64,000 bases of DNA. Origin: Microbacterium sp. MF43 (lineage in GTDB: Bacteria; Actinomycetota; Actinomycetes; Actinomycetales; Microbacteriaceae). The stretch covers positions 229,653-293,652 of the forward strand of contig NZ_JABBDY010000005.1 of assembly GCF_012847295.1 (NCBI RefSeq), written 5' to 3'. The translations under genes were made by a program, and so were the position numbers. The notes under the pieces are model-generated. The model saw nothing but the letters and a program-made list of their open reading frames with translations. It searched no databases and was not told the DNA's origin. Each line of letters starts with the position of its first letter. Position 1 is the stretch's first letter. Shown piece after piece: positions 27,447 through 37,017 of the stretch.

Positions 27447-28837
27447 CCTCTTCGACCCTGTCCCACCTGCGCGTCGCCATCGTCGGCGCGGGTCCCGCCG
27501 GCATCTACGCCGGCAACATCCTGACCAACGCCGTGGCGGAGGCCGGCGGCTCCGTCGCGATCGACCTGTTCGAATCTCTGCCCGCCCCGTACGGACTGAT
27601 CCGCTACGGCGTCGCCCCCGATCACCCCCGCATCAAGGGCATCGTGAACTCGCTGCACGAGATGCTCGACGCCGGCACGACGCGCTTCCTCGGCAACGTC
27701 GAGGTGGGCCGCGACATCTCCCTCGAGGAGCTCCACGACCGCTACGACGCCGTGATCCTCGCGACGGGCGCCATCCGCGACGCGGTGCTGGACATTCCCG
27801 GCATCGACCTGCCGGGATCGTACGGGGCCGCGGACTTCGTCGCCTGGTACGACGGCCACCCCGACGTGCCGACCGAGTGGCCGCTCGACGCCGCGAAGGT
27901 CGCGGTGATCGGCAACGGCAACGTCGCGCTCGACGTCGCGCGCGTCCTCGCGAAGCACGCCGTCGACCTGCGGCCGACCGAGATCCCCGACAACGTGCTC
28001 GCCGGGCTCGAGGCATCCGCCGTCACCGACGTCCACGTCTTCGGACGCCGTGGCCCTGCCGACATCAAGTTCACCCCGATCGAGTTGCGCGAGCTCGGCG
28101 AGGTGCCGAACGTCGACATCGTCGTGCACGACGAGGACTTCGCCCACGCCGACCCGGCCGACGCGCCGAACAATCAGCTGAAGGTCATGCTGCGCATCCT
28201 GAACGGCTGGCGCACGCGGGAGTCGACGGGCGCGAGCCGTCGCCTGCACCTGCACTTCTACCACTCCCCCGTCGAGGTGCTCGGAGAGGGGCGTGTCGAA
28301 GGCGTGCGCTTCGAGCGGACCGAGCCGACGGGCGACGGGGGCGTGCGCGGCACCGGCGAGTTCCGCGAGATCGCCGTCCAGCAGGTCTACCGGGCGGTCG
28401 GCTACTACGGCACCCCCGTCGTCGACGCGCCGTTCGACGCGCGCGCCGGCGTGGTCTCGAACATCGAGGGACGGGTGGTGGATGCCTCGACCACCGGTGA
28501 CCGCGACGCGGCGGCGATCCGCGGGCTGTACGCCACCGGCTGGATCAAGCGCGGACCGGTCGGCCTCATCGGGCACACGAAGTCCGACGCGATGGAGACG
28601 ATCGCCCACCTCGTGGCCGATGTGCAGGCGGGAGTCCTCACGGCGCCGCTCGTCGGCTCGGATGTGCGGGACCTCCTCGACGAGCGCGAGGTCGCCTACA
28701 CGACGTGGGAGGGGTGGCTCGCGCTCGACGCCCACGAGCGCGAGCGCGGAGCGAACCACCTCCACACACGCGAGCGCGTGAAGCTCGTTCCCCGCGACGA
28801 GCAGGTGGGCATCTCCCGAGGAGCCCTCGTCCCATGA
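27443..28837 (+). CDS. fprA: Ferredoxin-NADP+ reductase (FprA type)
   Basis: A 464-residue FAD-binding reductase of the adrenodoxin-reductase/FprA class. The FAD motif is [14 protein letters not shown] (10-23); [17 protein letters not shown] follows; the NADP-binding [13 protein letters not shown] and the C-terminal [17 protein letters not shown] are conserved. It moves electrons from NADPH to the ferredoxin encoded next, and so to sulfite reductase. GTG 27443 overlaps the cobA stop, and its stop overlaps the ferredoxin start. Confidence 0.95.
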   Translation: MTSSTLSHLRVAIVGAGPAGIYAGNILTNAVAEAGGSVAIDLFESLPAPYGLIRYGVAPDHPRIKGIVNSLHEMLDAGTTRFLGNVEVGRDISLEELHDRYDAVILATGAIRDAVLDIPGIDLPGSYGAADFVAWYDGHPDVPTEWPLDAAKVAVIGNGNVALDVARVLAKHAVDLRPTEIPDNVLAGLEASAVTDVHVFGRRGPADIKFTPIELRELGEVPNVDIVVHDEDFAHADPADAPNNQLKVMLRILNGWRTRESTGASRRLHLHFYHSPVEVLGEGRVEGVRFERTEPTGDGGVRGTGEFREIAVQQVYRAVGYYGTPVVDAPFDARAGVVSNIEGRVVDASTTGDRDAAAIRGLYATGWIKRGPVGLIGHTKSDAMETIAHLVADVQAGVLTAPLVGSDVRDLLDEREVAYTTWEGWLALDAHERERGANHLHTRERVKLVPRDEQVGISRGALVP

Positions 28838-29163
28838 CGTACGTCATCGCGCTGCCCTGCGTCGATGTGAAGGACCGCGCGTGCATCGACGAATGCCCGG
28901 TGGACTGTATCTATGAGGGCGAACGGTCGCTGTACATCCACCCCGACGAGTGCGTCGACTGCGGCGCCTGCGAGCCGGTGTGCCCCGTCGAAGCGATCTA
29001 CTACGAGGACGACCTGCCCGACGAGTGGCAGGACTACTACAAGGCCAACGTCGAGTTCTTCGACGACATCGGCTCGCCCGGCGGCGCCGCCAAGGTCGGC
29101 GTGATCCACAAGGACCACCCGATCATCGCCGCACTCCCGCCACAGGCAGATGATCATGGCTGA
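28834..29163 (+). CDS. fdxA: 7Fe/8Fe-type ferredoxin (FdxA-like)
   Basis: A 109-residue ferredoxin. Cysteine motifs [21 protein letters not shown] and [15 protein letters not shown] are those of actinobacterial FdxA proteins with a [3Fe-4S] and a [4Fe-4S] cluster. The acidic C-terminal half is typical. It is the likely electron donor to sulfite reductase and partner of FprA, with which it is translationally coupled (ATGA). Confidence 0.94.
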   Translation: MTYVIALPCVDVKDRACIDECPVDCIYEGERSLYIHPDECVDCGACEPVCPVEAIYYEDDLPDEWQDYYKANVEFFDDIGSPGGAAKVGVIHKDHPIIAALPPQADDHG

Positions 29164-30127
29164 AACGGAATACACCGCCTCGCCGCCTGCGGTGGAAGTC
29201 GACGTCGTCATCATCGGCGGCGGTCCGGCCGGTCTGTCTGCCGCTCTCAACCTCGGTCGCGCGCGCGCCTCCGTGGTCGTCGTGGACGCGGGACGGCCCC
29301 GCAATGCGGCGACCTTGCGGTCGCACGGATTCCTCACGCGCGACGGGGTGCCGCCGCTCGAGCTGCGCAAGCTCGCGCGCGCCGAGCTGGCCGCCTACCC
29401 CAACGTCACGGTGCTGGATCGCACCATCGTGACCGCCCTCCTGCCGACGGATGCGTCGAACGGCATGCGCTTCATCGCCGCTCTCAAGGGGCGCTCGGAG
29501 CGCACGCCACCGGCGGTCGCTGCGAGGTCGGTCCTCGTCGCCACCGGCCTGCGGGAGACGCTTCCGTCGATCCCGAGCCTCCGCGCCTTCTACGGCATGA
29601 CGATGTTCAGCTGCGCCGCCTGCGACGCATGGGAGCTGCAGGACCGGCCCCTCGCCCTCATCGGCGAGACCCCCGACCTCGCCGCTCGCGCTCGGCTCAT
29701 CGCGCGATGGACCGACCGGCTCACCGTCTTCACCAACGGGGCCGATGCGGTCGGCACCGTCGAAGAAGCCGAGCTCGCGGCATCCGGGATCCTCGTGGAA
29801 CGCCGCCGGATCGACGACCTCGAAGGGGATCGCGGCACCGTGTCGGGCGTGCGCCTCTCCGACGGCATGCTCGTCCCCATCGACGGCGGTTTCGTGCGGC
29901 CGCAGTGGCAGCCGCAGCTCGACTTCCTCACGTCCCACGACCCCGAGCGGGAAGCGGACGACACGCTCGCCGTCGACCCGTCGGGACGCACCTCGGTCGC
30001 GGGCCTCTACGCAGCGGGGGATGCCGCCTCCCCCGGTCCGCAGCAGCTGATCGTCGCGGCGGGCCAGGGCGCACGCGCCGCCGCTGTCCTTGTGCACGAC
30101 CTCGTGGGGGTGCGCACGGCGCACTGA
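29156..30127 (+). CDS. Thioredoxin-reductase-like flavoprotein
   Basis: A 323-residue pyridine-nucleotide-disulfide oxidoreductase. The FAD motif is [19 protein letters not shown] (about 17-35); the redox-active pair is in [10 protein letters not shown], where CxxC is retained; the C-terminal [12 protein letters not shown] is the second FAD motif. The start overlaps the ferredoxin gene. ATG 29156 is chosen over ATG 29150, but neither has a clear ribosome-binding site. It may reduce a thioredoxin-like partner or act on ferredoxin; the partner is unknown. Confidence 0.85.
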   Translation: MAETEYTASPPAVEVDVVIIGGGPAGLSAALNLGRARASVVVVDAGRPRNAATLRSHGFLTRDGVPPLELRKLARAELAAYPNVTVLDRTIVTALLPTDASNGMRFIAALKGRSERTPPAVAARSVLVATGLRETLPSIPSLRAFYGMTMFSCAACDAWELQDRPLALIGETPDLAARARLIARWTDRLTVFTNGADAVGTVEEAELAASGILVERRRIDDLEGDRGTVSGVRLSDGMLVPIDGGFVRPQWQPQLDFLTSHDPEREADDTLAVDPSGRTSVAGLYAAGDAASPGPQQLIVAAGQGARAAAVLVHDLVGVRTAH

Positions 30128-30162
30128 GCCGTGCCGACCCGGCGCGGCTGATCTCCTCGCGT

Positions 30163-30210
30163 CTGAGGCGCAGGGAGCGGATGCCGAGGCATCCGTCGCC
30201 CGCGCCTCAG
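30163..30210. terminator. Bidirectional hairpin between sulfur and Pot operons
   Basis: Outer arms CTGAGGCGC/GCGCCTCAG (30163-30171, 30202-30210) enclose an inner inverted pair CGGATGCC-GA-GGCATCCG (30178-30195). It lies between the convergent flavoprotein and PotC-like genes and touches the latter's stop codon, so it probably terminates both transcripts. Confidence 0.75.
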
Positions 30211-31007
30211 CGCCGGGTCTGCTCGGAACCGGACAGCCGCTGCGCGAGGTAGATCGGCACGATCGACACGATCACCAGCACGACCGCGATGACCGACACG
30301 ACGGGGGCCTGGTTGGGCCGGAACATGTTGTTGAGGATGTAGATCGGCAGCGTCGTGACGCCCGACCCCGCGGTGAACGTCGTGACGATGATCTCGTCGA
30401 AACTGAGGGCGAACGCGAGCATGCCGCCGGCGAGCAGCGCCGATCGCAGCTGCGGGAACGTCACCAGGCGGAACGTCGTCCACACCCCTGCCCCGAGGTC
30501 GGCCGAGGCCTCCTCCAGATTCGTGCCCGTGCGCCGGAGCCGCGCGATGACGTTGTTGAACACCGTGACGATGCAGAAGGTCGCGTGGGCGATCACGACG
30601 GTCCAGATCGACAGCGGAACGCCCATGATCGTGCGGAAGAAGTTGTTGAGCGCGATGCCCGTGATGATGCCGGGCAAGGCGATGGGGAGGATGATCAGCA
30701 GCGAAACCGACTCGCGACCGAAGAACTCGAAGCGCTGGAGGGCGAACGAGATGAGGGTGCCGAGCACGAGCGCGATCACCGTCGAGATGATCGCGACCTG
30801 CACGCTGGTGAGCACGGCCTCCAGCGCCCCGGCGCTCTGGAACGCCTTGCCCCACCACTCCAGCGTCAGCCCCGGCGGCGGCCACGTGAGCGACGTCGAC
30901 GTCGAGAACGAGTTCACGAGCACGACGAACAGGGGCAGGTAGACGACGAGCAGGATGAGGCCCGTCACGATCGCGAGGAGGACCCGCGCCGGCCTTGAGA
31001 GTCGCAT
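30207..31007 (-). CDS. potC: Polyamine-type ABC permease (PotC-like)
   Basis: A 266-residue permease with six helices. The EAA loop is LEEASADLGAGVWTTFRLVTFPQL, typical of PotC. The N-terminus TSLTWPPPGLTLEWWGKAF is also a PotC signature. It forms a heterodimer with PotB. The ATG at 31007 is eight bases after the potB stop. Together with 31016, 32053 and 33303 it makes a spermidine/putrescine-class importer. Exact substrate is inferred from family resemblance only. Confidence 0.9.
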   Translation of the reverse strand: MRLSRPARVLLAIVTGLILLVVYLPLFVVLVNSFSTSTSLTWPPPGLTLEWWGKAFQSAGALEAVLTSVQVAIISTVIALVLGTLISFALQRFEFFGRESVSLLIILPIALPGIITGIALNNFFRTIMGVPLSIWTVVIAHATFCIVTVFNNVIARLRRTGTNLEEASADLGAGVWTTFRLVTFPQLRSALLAGGMLAFALSFDEIIVTTFTAGSGVTTLPIYILNNMFRPNQAPVVSVIAVVLVIVSIVPIYLAQRLSGSEQTRR

Positions 31008-31015
31008 GCTGCGTC

Positions 31016-31981
31016 CTACAGGTTGTTCAGGGCGCCCGTGCGCCGCACGAGAGCCAGGTAGCCGAAGATGATGACGATCGGGATGAGGGCGATCGCAGCG
31101 GCGAGCGGCAGATTGCCCGCTGCGCCGATGTTGGCGTAGATGAGGTTGCCGAGCATCTGGTTCGCGCCGCCGACGATGTTCACCGTGATGTAGTCGCCGA
31201 GCGACAGGGCGAACGCGAAGATCGTGCCCGCGATGATCGCGGGGAACGCCAGCGGCAGCACGACACTGCCGAGCGTGCGCCACGTCTTGCCGCCGAGGTC
31301 GGCGGATGCCTCGAGCAGCGAATCCGGCACGCGCTCCAGTCCCGCGTAGATCGGCAGGATCACGTACGGGAGCCAGAGATACGACAGCGTGATCACCGTC
31401 GCCGGAAGCCCGTAGCCGGGGGTGTGCAGGCCGAAGGGCGCGAGGATCCACTCCAGGATCCCCTCCTGCGACAGCACCGACCGCCACGCATAAGCCTTGA
31501 CGAGATAGCTGGCCCACAGCGGCATCAGCACGGCGATGACGAGCAGACGCTGCATCCTCGGGCTCGCGACCTTGGCCATGAAGAACGCGATGGGAAGGGC
31601 GATCGCGACGTCGATCACCGTCACGAGCAGCGCGACACCCACGGTTCGCAGCGTCACCGTCTGGTACAGCGTTCCGGTCACCACCGTGACGATGTTGTCG
31701 AGCGTCCAGTCGATGACGATCTCGTTGGTGAACGGGTCCACGCGCCAGAACGCCGTGACCAGCAGGAGGGCGAGGGCGACGATGTAGACGACGACGAGCC
31801 AGCACAGCGGGGCGGCGATCAGCAGCGAGAGGCGCGTGCGCGGGTGGGTGGTCAGGAACGACGAGACGCCGCGCATCCATCGGCGGAGTGCACCGGTGCT
31901 CCCGGACGGGGTTCCCGCGTCCGGGCCCGGCGTTCCGGGTGCGCGCCCCGAGGGGGCGGAGGTGACTGTGTCGGTCGTCAC
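31016..31981 (-). CDS. potB: Polyamine-type ABC permease (PotB-like)
   Basis: A 321-residue permease. A polar, Gly/Pro/Ser-rich N-terminus (about 1-40) precedes six helices. The EAA loop is LLEASADLGGKTWRTLGSVVLPL. GTG 31981 follows GAGGATTCC. It is 71 bases downstream of the binding-protein gene, with a strong hairpin in the gap that may tune the ratio of binding protein to permease. Confidence 0.9.
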   Translation of the reverse strand: MTTDTVTSAPSGRAPGTPGPDAGTPSGSTGALRRWMRGVSSFLTTHPRTRLSLLIAAPLCWLVVVYIVALALLLVTAFWRVDPFTNEIVIDWTLDNIVTVVTGTLYQTVTLRTVGVALLVTVIDVAIALPIAFFMAKVASPRMQRLLVIAVLMPLWASYLVKAYAWRSVLSQEGILEWILAPFGLHTPGYGLPATVITLSYLWLPYVILPIYAGLERVPDSLLEASADLGGKTWRTLGSVVLPLAFPAIIAGTIFAFALSLGDYITVNIVGGANQMLGNLIYANIGAAGNLPLAAAIALIPIVIIFGYLALVRRTGALNNL

Positions 31982-32007
31982 GGAATCCTCACGATCTGTG
32001 GGAGAAG

Positions 32008-32038
32008 GCCGGGGGCGGCTTGCACCGCCGCCCCCGGC
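32008..32038 (-). terminator. Intra-operon hairpin between potD and potB
   Basis: A 12-bp perfect GC stem (GCCGGGGGCGGC and complement) with a 7-base loop, located between the potD stop and the potB start. Such hairpins protect the upstream message or attenuate readthrough, so that more binding protein than permease is made. Confidence 0.7.
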
Positions 32039-32052
32039 GATCGGGCGGAAGG

Positions 32053-33234
32053 TCAGCCCTTGATCTCGGTCCAGGCTTCGGTCCACTTCGCGTAGTCGAC
32101 GCACTCGACATCGGTGCGTCCGTCCACGCAGTCGGCGATGGGTGTGGTCCAGTACCAGATCTGCGACGCGTACTCCTCGTCGCCCGCGTGGTACGCCTCG
32201 CAGTCGTCGCGATAGTCGCACGCCTCCTGGCTGGACGGCGCCTCACCGAAGTACTGGGTCGCCTGCGCGTTGACCTCGGGGCTGGCGATCCAGTCGAGCC
32301 ACGCGTAGGCGCAGTTCGGGCTCTTCGCCTCGGAGGCGATCATCCACGTGTCCGACCATCCGGTGGCGCCCTCTTCGGGCAGCACGACATCCGTCGTCGC
32401 GTCGCCACTCGCGAGCACGTTCTGGATGACCTGCCACGTGGTCCCCGCGACCGAGTCGCCCGTCTCGAACGCCTGGATCTCCTTCAGGTAGTCGGACCAG
32501 TACTCGCCGACGTGCTGCCGCTGCTCCTTGAGCAGGTCGACCGCCGCCGCGAACTGCTCTTCGTCGAGGGCGTACGGGTTCTCGATGCCCAGCTCCGGCT
32601 GGTGGGTCATGAGGTACACCGCGGCATCCGCGATGTAGATCGGCGAGTCGTACGCGGTGATCTTGCCCGAGTACTCGCTGGCGCGGTCGAACACGATGTC
32701 CCACGATGTCGGAGCCGGCGAGACGACCTCCGTGTTGTAGAGGAGGAGGTTGGCGCCGTAGCCGTGCGGCACGCCGTACGACTGCCCGTCGACCGAGTTC
32801 CACTCCTTCTCCTTCAGGAAGTCGTAGATGCCCTCGTAGCTCGGGATGAGAGCGGTGTTGACCGGTGCCACGTCCTCCGCGGCGATGAGGCGCAGGGTCG
32901 CGTCGCCCGAGGCGGCGATGACGTCGTACTCGCCCGTCTTCATGAGGTTGACCGCCTCGTCCGACGTGCCGTACGTCTTGGAGGTGACCTCGCAGCCGGT
33001 CTCCTCCTCGAAGCCGCTCACCCAGTCGACGTTCGGGTCGTTGCTGCCGTCCTCGACGTACCCCGGCCAGGCGAGGATCGAGACGGAGCCCTCGTACTCG
33101 CCGAGCTCGTCGACGGCTTCGGAGGGGGCAGCGCTGCCGCCTCCGCCGGCGGTGCCGCAGCCGGCGAGGATCGCGATCGAGCCGATCGCGAGTGCGGTGC
33201 CGGCGATCCGGCGACCGCGTGCTGTGTGCATCAT
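32053..33234 (-). CDS. potD: Polyamine-type substrate-binding lipoprotein (PotD-like)
   Basis: A 393-residue lipoprotein; the lipobox is LAGC at about residues 23-26. The mature protein is a PotD/PotF-like binding protein: SVSILAWPGYVEDGSN, YDVIAASGDATLRLIA and GYGANLLLYNTEVV. The C-terminal part has several Cys pairs (SQEACDYRDDCEAYH, PIADCVDGRTDVECVDY) that may form disulfides. AGAGGAACACCC precedes ATG 33234. Ligand is probably a polyamine or related amine. Confidence 0.9.
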   Translation of the reverse strand: MMHTARGRRIAGTALAIGSIAILAGCGTAGGGGSAAPSEAVDELGEYEGSVSILAWPGYVEDGSNDPNVDWVSGFEEETGCEVTSKTYGTSDEAVNLMKTGEYDVIAASGDATLRLIAAEDVAPVNTALIPSYEGIYDFLKEKEWNSVDGQSYGVPHGYGANLLLYNTEVVSPAPTSWDIVFDRASEYSGKITAYDSPIYIADAAVYLMTHQPELGIENPYALDEEQFAAAVDLLKEQRQHVGEYWSDYLKEIQAFETGDSVAGTTWQVIQNVLASGDATTDVVLPEEGATGWSDTWMIASEAKSPNCAYAWLDWIASPEVNAQATQYFGEAPSSQEACDYRDDCEAYHAGDEEYASQIWYWTTPIADCVDGRTDVECVDYAKWTEAWTEIKG

Positions 33235-33302
33235 GGGTGTTCCTCTCTCGGTGTGTGGAACTGCTGTGTTGTCCGGGGCCGTGCCCGCGGTCGGGTGCCG
33301 GC

Positions 33303-34337
33303 TCAGGTGCCGGGCGGAATCAGCGACACGACGTCCGAGTCGTGCCACGTGACGTGCACTCGGTCGCCGCGGTCATCGTCGGAGACGCGCGATCGGTCGT
33401 TGCGCTCGAGCACGGTCACGCGCATCCCGGCGTCGAGATCGATCACGCGACGGATGCCGTGACCGACGTAGATCGACTCCACGACCGTGCCGGGGGCGGA
33501 GTGCTCCCCCGGGCCCGTCGCCGCCTCCGATCGGATGGAGAGCTTCTCGGGGCGGATCGAGTGCTCGCCGGAACGTCCGATGAGCGCGGCCGAGCGGTCG
33601 TGGTCGAAGAGGTTCGACGTCCCGACGAAGTCGGCGACGAAGCGGGAGGCCGGCTGCTCGTAGAGCTCCCATGGCGTGCCGAGCTGCTCGATGCGTCCGT
33701 CGTGGAAGACCGCGATGCGGTCGGACAGCGTGAGAGCCTCCTGCTGGTCGTGCGTGACGAAGATGAAGGTGATGCCGAGGTCGCGCTGGATCTGCTTGAG
33801 CTCGACCTGCATCTGCTCCCGGAGCTTGAGGTCGAGCGCGCCGAGCGGCTCGTCGAGCAGGAGGACCTTGGGCTGAACGACGGTCGCGCGAGCGAGCGCG
33901 ACGCGCTGCCGCTGGCCGCCCGAGAGCTGGGAGGGCTTGCGCGAGGCCATCTGCTCCAGCCGCACCGCCTCCAGCGCCTTGATGGCGCGCGCCCGTCGCT
34001 CCGCGCGCTTGACCCCGCGCACCCGCAGCCCGTACGCCACATTGTCGAGAACGGACATGTGCGGGAACAGCGCGTAGTCCTGGAACACCGTATTGACGTC
34101 CCTGTCGAAGGGGGCCTTCTTCGTGACGTCGTGTCCGAAGAGCTCGATCGTCCCGGAGGTGGGCTGCTCGAAGCCCGCGATCAGGCGCAGCACCGTGGTC
34201 TTGCCCGAGCCCGACGGCCCGAGCATCGAGAAGAACTCGCCGGCGGCGATCTCGAGATCGACGTGATCGACGGCGGTCACGGCTCCGAACTCCTTCGTGA
34301 GTCCGCTCAGCCGGATGGCGGGCTGCTGCTCGGTCAT
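33303..34337 (-). CDS. potA: Polyamine-type ABC ATPase (PotA-like)
   Basis: A 344-residue ATPase with a C-terminal TOBE domain. Walker [10 protein letters not shown] (about 38-46), signature [14 protein letters not shown], Walker [13 protein letters not shown] and the switch [14 protein letters not shown] are all clear. GAAGGAGAGGTCA precedes ATG 34337. It is first in the operon potA-potD-potB-potC. Its promoter region holds a 16-bp palindrome shared with the divergent GntR gene. Confidence 0.93.
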   Translation of the reverse strand: MTEQQPAIRLSGLTKEFGAVTAVDHVDLEIAAGEFFSMLGPSGSGKTTVLRLIAGFEQPTSGTIELFGHDVTKKAPFDRDVNTVFQDYALFPHMSVLDNVAYGLRVRGVKRAERRARAIKALEAVRLEQMASRKPSQLSGGQRQRVALARATVVQPKVLLLDEPLGALDLKLREQMQVELKQIQRDLGITFIFVTHDQQEALTLSDRIAVFHDGRIEQLGTPWELYEQPASRFVADFVGTSNLFDHDRSAALIGRSGEHSIRPEKLSIRSEAATGPGEHSAPGTVVESIYVGHGIRRVIDLDAGMRVTVLERNDRSRVSDDDRGDRVHVTWHDSDVVSLIPPGT

Positions 34338-34369
34338 TGACCTCTCCTTCGATGTCGATGCAACTAAAT

Positions 34370-34389
34370 CATATGGATCCATATGTCAA
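34370..34389. promoter_or_regulatory. GntR-type operator overlapping the potA promoter
   Basis: CATATGGATCCATATG (34370-34385) is a perfect 16-bp palindrome. On the minus strand a TTGACA -35 box (34384-34389) overlaps its edge, with a TAGTTG box 17 bases further toward potA. Binding by the divergent FCD-GntR protein would block potA transcription and probably its own gene. Confidence 0.8.
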
Positions 34390-34461
34390 AAGATCACCCG
34401 TCGTGTTACGGTCGTGTCACGGTTCGGACGGACGGGCTTCTGCACCGGGAGGGAACGCTCA

Positions 34462-35256
34462 ATGCCGCACGCCACAGGGCGCGTCGACGCCGCGCGAGCG
34501 GTCGTGTTCGCGCCCCTCGACGGCACCGGCCGGGCAGAGCTCGTCGAACAGCGCCTCACCGACGCGATCGTCAGCGGAGTGCTGCACGACGGCGAGCGCC
34601 TGCCGAGCGAATCCGACCTCTCGCGCAGTCTCGGCGTCGCCCTCGTCACGGCACGCGAGGCACTCGAGGGCATGCGCGACAAGGGGTTCGTCCGGACGCG
34701 GCGCGGCCGCGACGGAGGCAGCTTCGTCACCTACGACCGCGAGACGGCGGCCCGGATGCTCGAGCGTCGCCTCCGCGACACGAGCCGCATCGAACTGCGC
34801 GACCTCGCCCTCCACGTGTCGGCCATCGCCGGGACGGCCGCAGAGACCGCCGCGAACCGAGCCAGCGAGGATGACATCGAGAACCTCGCGCGCATCGCCG
34901 ACGGCGCCGACCTCGCGACCGCCGGCGGCGCGAGGCGCGCCGTCAGCCGCTTCCAGCTCGAGGTCGCGGCGGTGAGCCAGTCCCCACGCCTCGTCCACGA
35001 AGAGATGCGACTGCAGAGCGAGGCCGGGCCGATGCTCTGGATGTGCCTGCGGGAACAGGAGTACCGTGACCGCAGCGCCCTCGCACGCACACAGGTCATC
35101 ACCGCCCTCCGGGACGTCGCACCGGAGGCAGCCCGCGCAGCGACGATCGCGCACATAGACAGTGCCTTCGAGTGGCTCATCGACGAGCGGGCGCGGATAG
35201 ACGCGCTCGCGCAGGATGAGGCATCCGGATCACCCGAGCCGGAGGGAGCGCCATGA
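34462..35256 (+). CDS. GntR-family regulator, FCD type
   Basis: A 264-residue protein. An N-terminal winged helix (about 24-90: LVEQRLTDAIVSGVLHDGERLPSESDLSRSLG) carries the GntR signature; the C-terminal helical FCD ligand-binding domain follows. GGGAGGGAACGCTC precedes ATG 34462. It is divergent from potA and translationally coupled (ATGA) to a Cache-domain gene. It probably regulates amine uptake; the ligand is not known. Confidence 0.87.
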   Translation: MPHATGRVDAARAVVFAPLDGTGRAELVEQRLTDAIVSGVLHDGERLPSESDLSRSLGVALVTAREALEGMRDKGFVRTRRGRDGGSFVTYDRETAARMLERRLRDTSRIELRDLALHVSAIAGTAAETAANRASEDDIENLARIADGADLATAGGARRAVSRFQLEVAAVSQSPRLVHEEMRLQSEAGPMLWMCLREQEYRDRSALARTQVITALRDVAPEAARAATIAHIDSAFEWLIDERARIDALAQDEASGSPEPEGAP

Positions 35257-36005
35257 CCACCATCGCGACCCGTTCGCACGCCGACGTCGCCGCCCACGTG
35301 GCCGGCACGATCGACGGGATCTTCGCCATGATCGACGGCTGGCGGGATCTGCTCGAAGACCGATTGAGAGCGGATGCCTCGCTCACCGCAGCCCGCGTCG
35401 ATCCGCTCGTCGAGTCCTTCGCCGTTCCCGCGGTCACGGGAGAGACGCTGCTCACCGGCGCCGGGTTCGTCGCTGCTCCCGGCGCGCTGAGCGACGCCGA
35501 ATGGCACCTCGCCTGGTGGCTGGGCGGCACCACACCGTCGCGACAGCTCCGGCGGCTGGCGACCATCGACGACCCGTCGCACGAGCAGTTCCGGGACTAC
35601 ACCGCGCTCGAGTGGTGGCGCGTCCCGGCGACGACGGGCACGCGCCATCTCACGGGACCCTATGTGGACTACGTGTGCACCGACGACTACACGGTCACGA
35701 TCACCACGCCGGTCCGCATCGGCGACGAGCTCGTCGGCGTCGTCGGGGCGGATGCCCTCGTCGACCGGCTCGAACGCGCGCTCCTGCCCGCGATGCGCTC
35801 CGGCGCGACACCCGTCACGCTCGTCAACGCGTCCGGCCGCGTCGTCACCTCGACCGACGCGCGGCGGGAGCCCGGATCGATGCTCCGCTCGGATGGCCTT
35901 GCCGCCGCTGCGCGAACGGCGTCGTCCACGCCCGTCGTCCTGCCTTCGGGCGCGGTCGTCCTCGCGTGCGGCGACACGTCTCTCGCGCTGGTCGTCGACG
36001 CCTGA
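35253..36005 (+). CDS. Soluble Cache/PDC sensor-domain protein
   Basis: A 250-residue protein with no signal peptide or membrane helix. The pattern WWRVPATTGTRHLTGPYVDYV (about 112-132), then YTVTITTPVRIGDELVGVVGADAL, resembles the ligand-binding half of Cache/PDC domains. Cache domains are normally extracytoplasmic; here the domain would be cytosolic. Some Cache domains bind amines and polyamines. It is coupled to the GntR gene and opposite a Pot importer, so it may sense the imported amine. Function inferred. Confidence 0.75.
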   Translation: MTTIATRSHADVAAHVAGTIDGIFAMIDGWRDLLEDRLRADASLTAARVDPLVESFAVPAVTGETLLTGAGFVAAPGALSDAEWHLAWWLGGTTPSRQLRRLATIDDPSHEQFRDYTALEWWRVPATTGTRHLTGPYVDYVCTDDYTVTITTPVRIGDELVGVVGADALVDRLERALLPAMRSGATPVTLVNASGRVVTSTDARREPGSMLRSDGLAAAARTASSTPVVLPSGAVVLACGDTSLALVVDA

Positions 36006-36016
36006 CGGCCCCCGCG

Positions 36017-36847
36017 CTACGGGGTGCGCGCGAAGACCTCCGCCTGGTTCCCCTGCACCACGACCTTGAGGCTCGTGCCGATCGGAAAGCGCTCACGGAG
36101 GGCCTCGGGCGAGGCATCCGTCACCGGAAAAGCGGCCGACGGCGGGTAGTGCCCGTCTCCGCAGCCGGTCGTGATGAGTTCTCCGGCGCTTCCCGCCTCG
36201 GACCCGCCCACCTGCGTCACGAACACGCAGTTGATTCCGTGGCGCGAGCTGCCCCACGCATTGGGCACCGTCAGCACGCGCAGCCCGAAGAGCTCCTCGA
36301 AGACCTGCGCCCCTTCCTGGGGCTCGCCGAACAACTGGTCCGGCCACTCGTCCAGGTCCGCCTCGGCGAGCACCGCGACGCGCCCGCCGACCGCGGCGGT
36401 GGTCGCCATGGTGAGAGCGGCGCCGGCGATCAGTGCGGCGACGACCGACACCGCCCAGATGCCCTTGGTCCGGCGCGACAGTCGCGACGCGGGACGCGCG
36501 GGCTCGGCCGAGGCGGGATCGGCCGGGGGAGCGGGTTCATCCGACGAACGCACGGGGTCGTCGCGCGGGTCGGCGGGGTCGCCGCGCGGGTCGGCGGGGT
36601 CGCCGCGCGGGTCGGCGGGGCCGTCGTGGACGGCGACCTCGGCTCGCGTCCGCGCGTCGCCCTCGTCCGGATCGACCGGATCACGAGGCGTGACGGCGAC
36701 CGACGGGCGCTCGCCCGACAGCGACCGCTCGAGCTCGTCGAGGCGTGCGAGCGCCACGGGATCGTCATGGATGTCGGCGCCGGGTCCGTAGGCCCGCTCG
36801 CGGAGGGCCCGGAGCTCGTCGTCGACGCGATCGTTGAGGTCGGGCAC
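36017..36847 (-). CDS. Membrane-anchored hypothetical protein with DPADPRG repeats
   Basis: A 276-residue protein. The N-terminal 110 residues are charged, including three copies of a seven-residue DPADPRG-like repeat encoded by 21-bp tandem repeats (36561-36623). One helix follows (about 124-148: GIWAVSVVAALIAGAALTMATT), then an extracytoplasmic domain with two Cys (INCVFVTQ, TTGCGDGHYP). GTG 36847 follows GGAGGATGCC; a TTG at 36865 is less likely. No family is recognised. Confidence 0.72.
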   Translation of the reverse strand: MPDLNDRVDDELRALRERAYGPGADIHDDPVALARLDELERSLSGERPSVAVTPRDPVDPDEGDARTRAEVAVHDGPADPRGDPADPRGDPADPRDDPVRSSDEPAPPADPASAEPARPASRLSRRTKGIWAVSVVAALIAGAALTMATTAAVGGRVAVLAEADLDEWPDQLFGEPQEGAQVFEELFGLRVLTVPNAWGSSRHGINCVFVTQVGGSEAGSAGELITTGCGDGHYPPSAAFPVTDASPEALRERFPIGTSLKVVVQGNQAEVFARTP

Positions 36848-36898
36848 GGCATCCTCCGTGGGCAAAACGATAGTCGACGTGGAGGCCTGCGGACCCTA

Positions 36899-36915
36899 TA
36901 CTGCAAATTGCAGTA
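36899..36915. repeat. Palindromic site upstream of the DPADPRG-repeat gene
   Basis: TACTGCAAATTGCAGTA, perfect around an odd central base. A TATAGG box on the minus strand overlaps its left edge (about 36893-36898), so it is probably an operator at the promoter of the gene at 36847. AT-rich against its surroundings. Confidence 0.55.
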
Positions 36916-37017
36916 GCCATCGGGTTGATCGCGGCCGCAACGTGTGGGGACACGGGCCGTTGACTGGGGCAGGCACGACCGGTGGTCGGCTTGCACCCGA
37001 TGACGCTGGGGCAGCCA

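Noticed and set aside
36916-37017. Possible small RNA upstream of the dcd terminator
   Set aside because: No promoter or independent structure is visible besides the dcd terminator.
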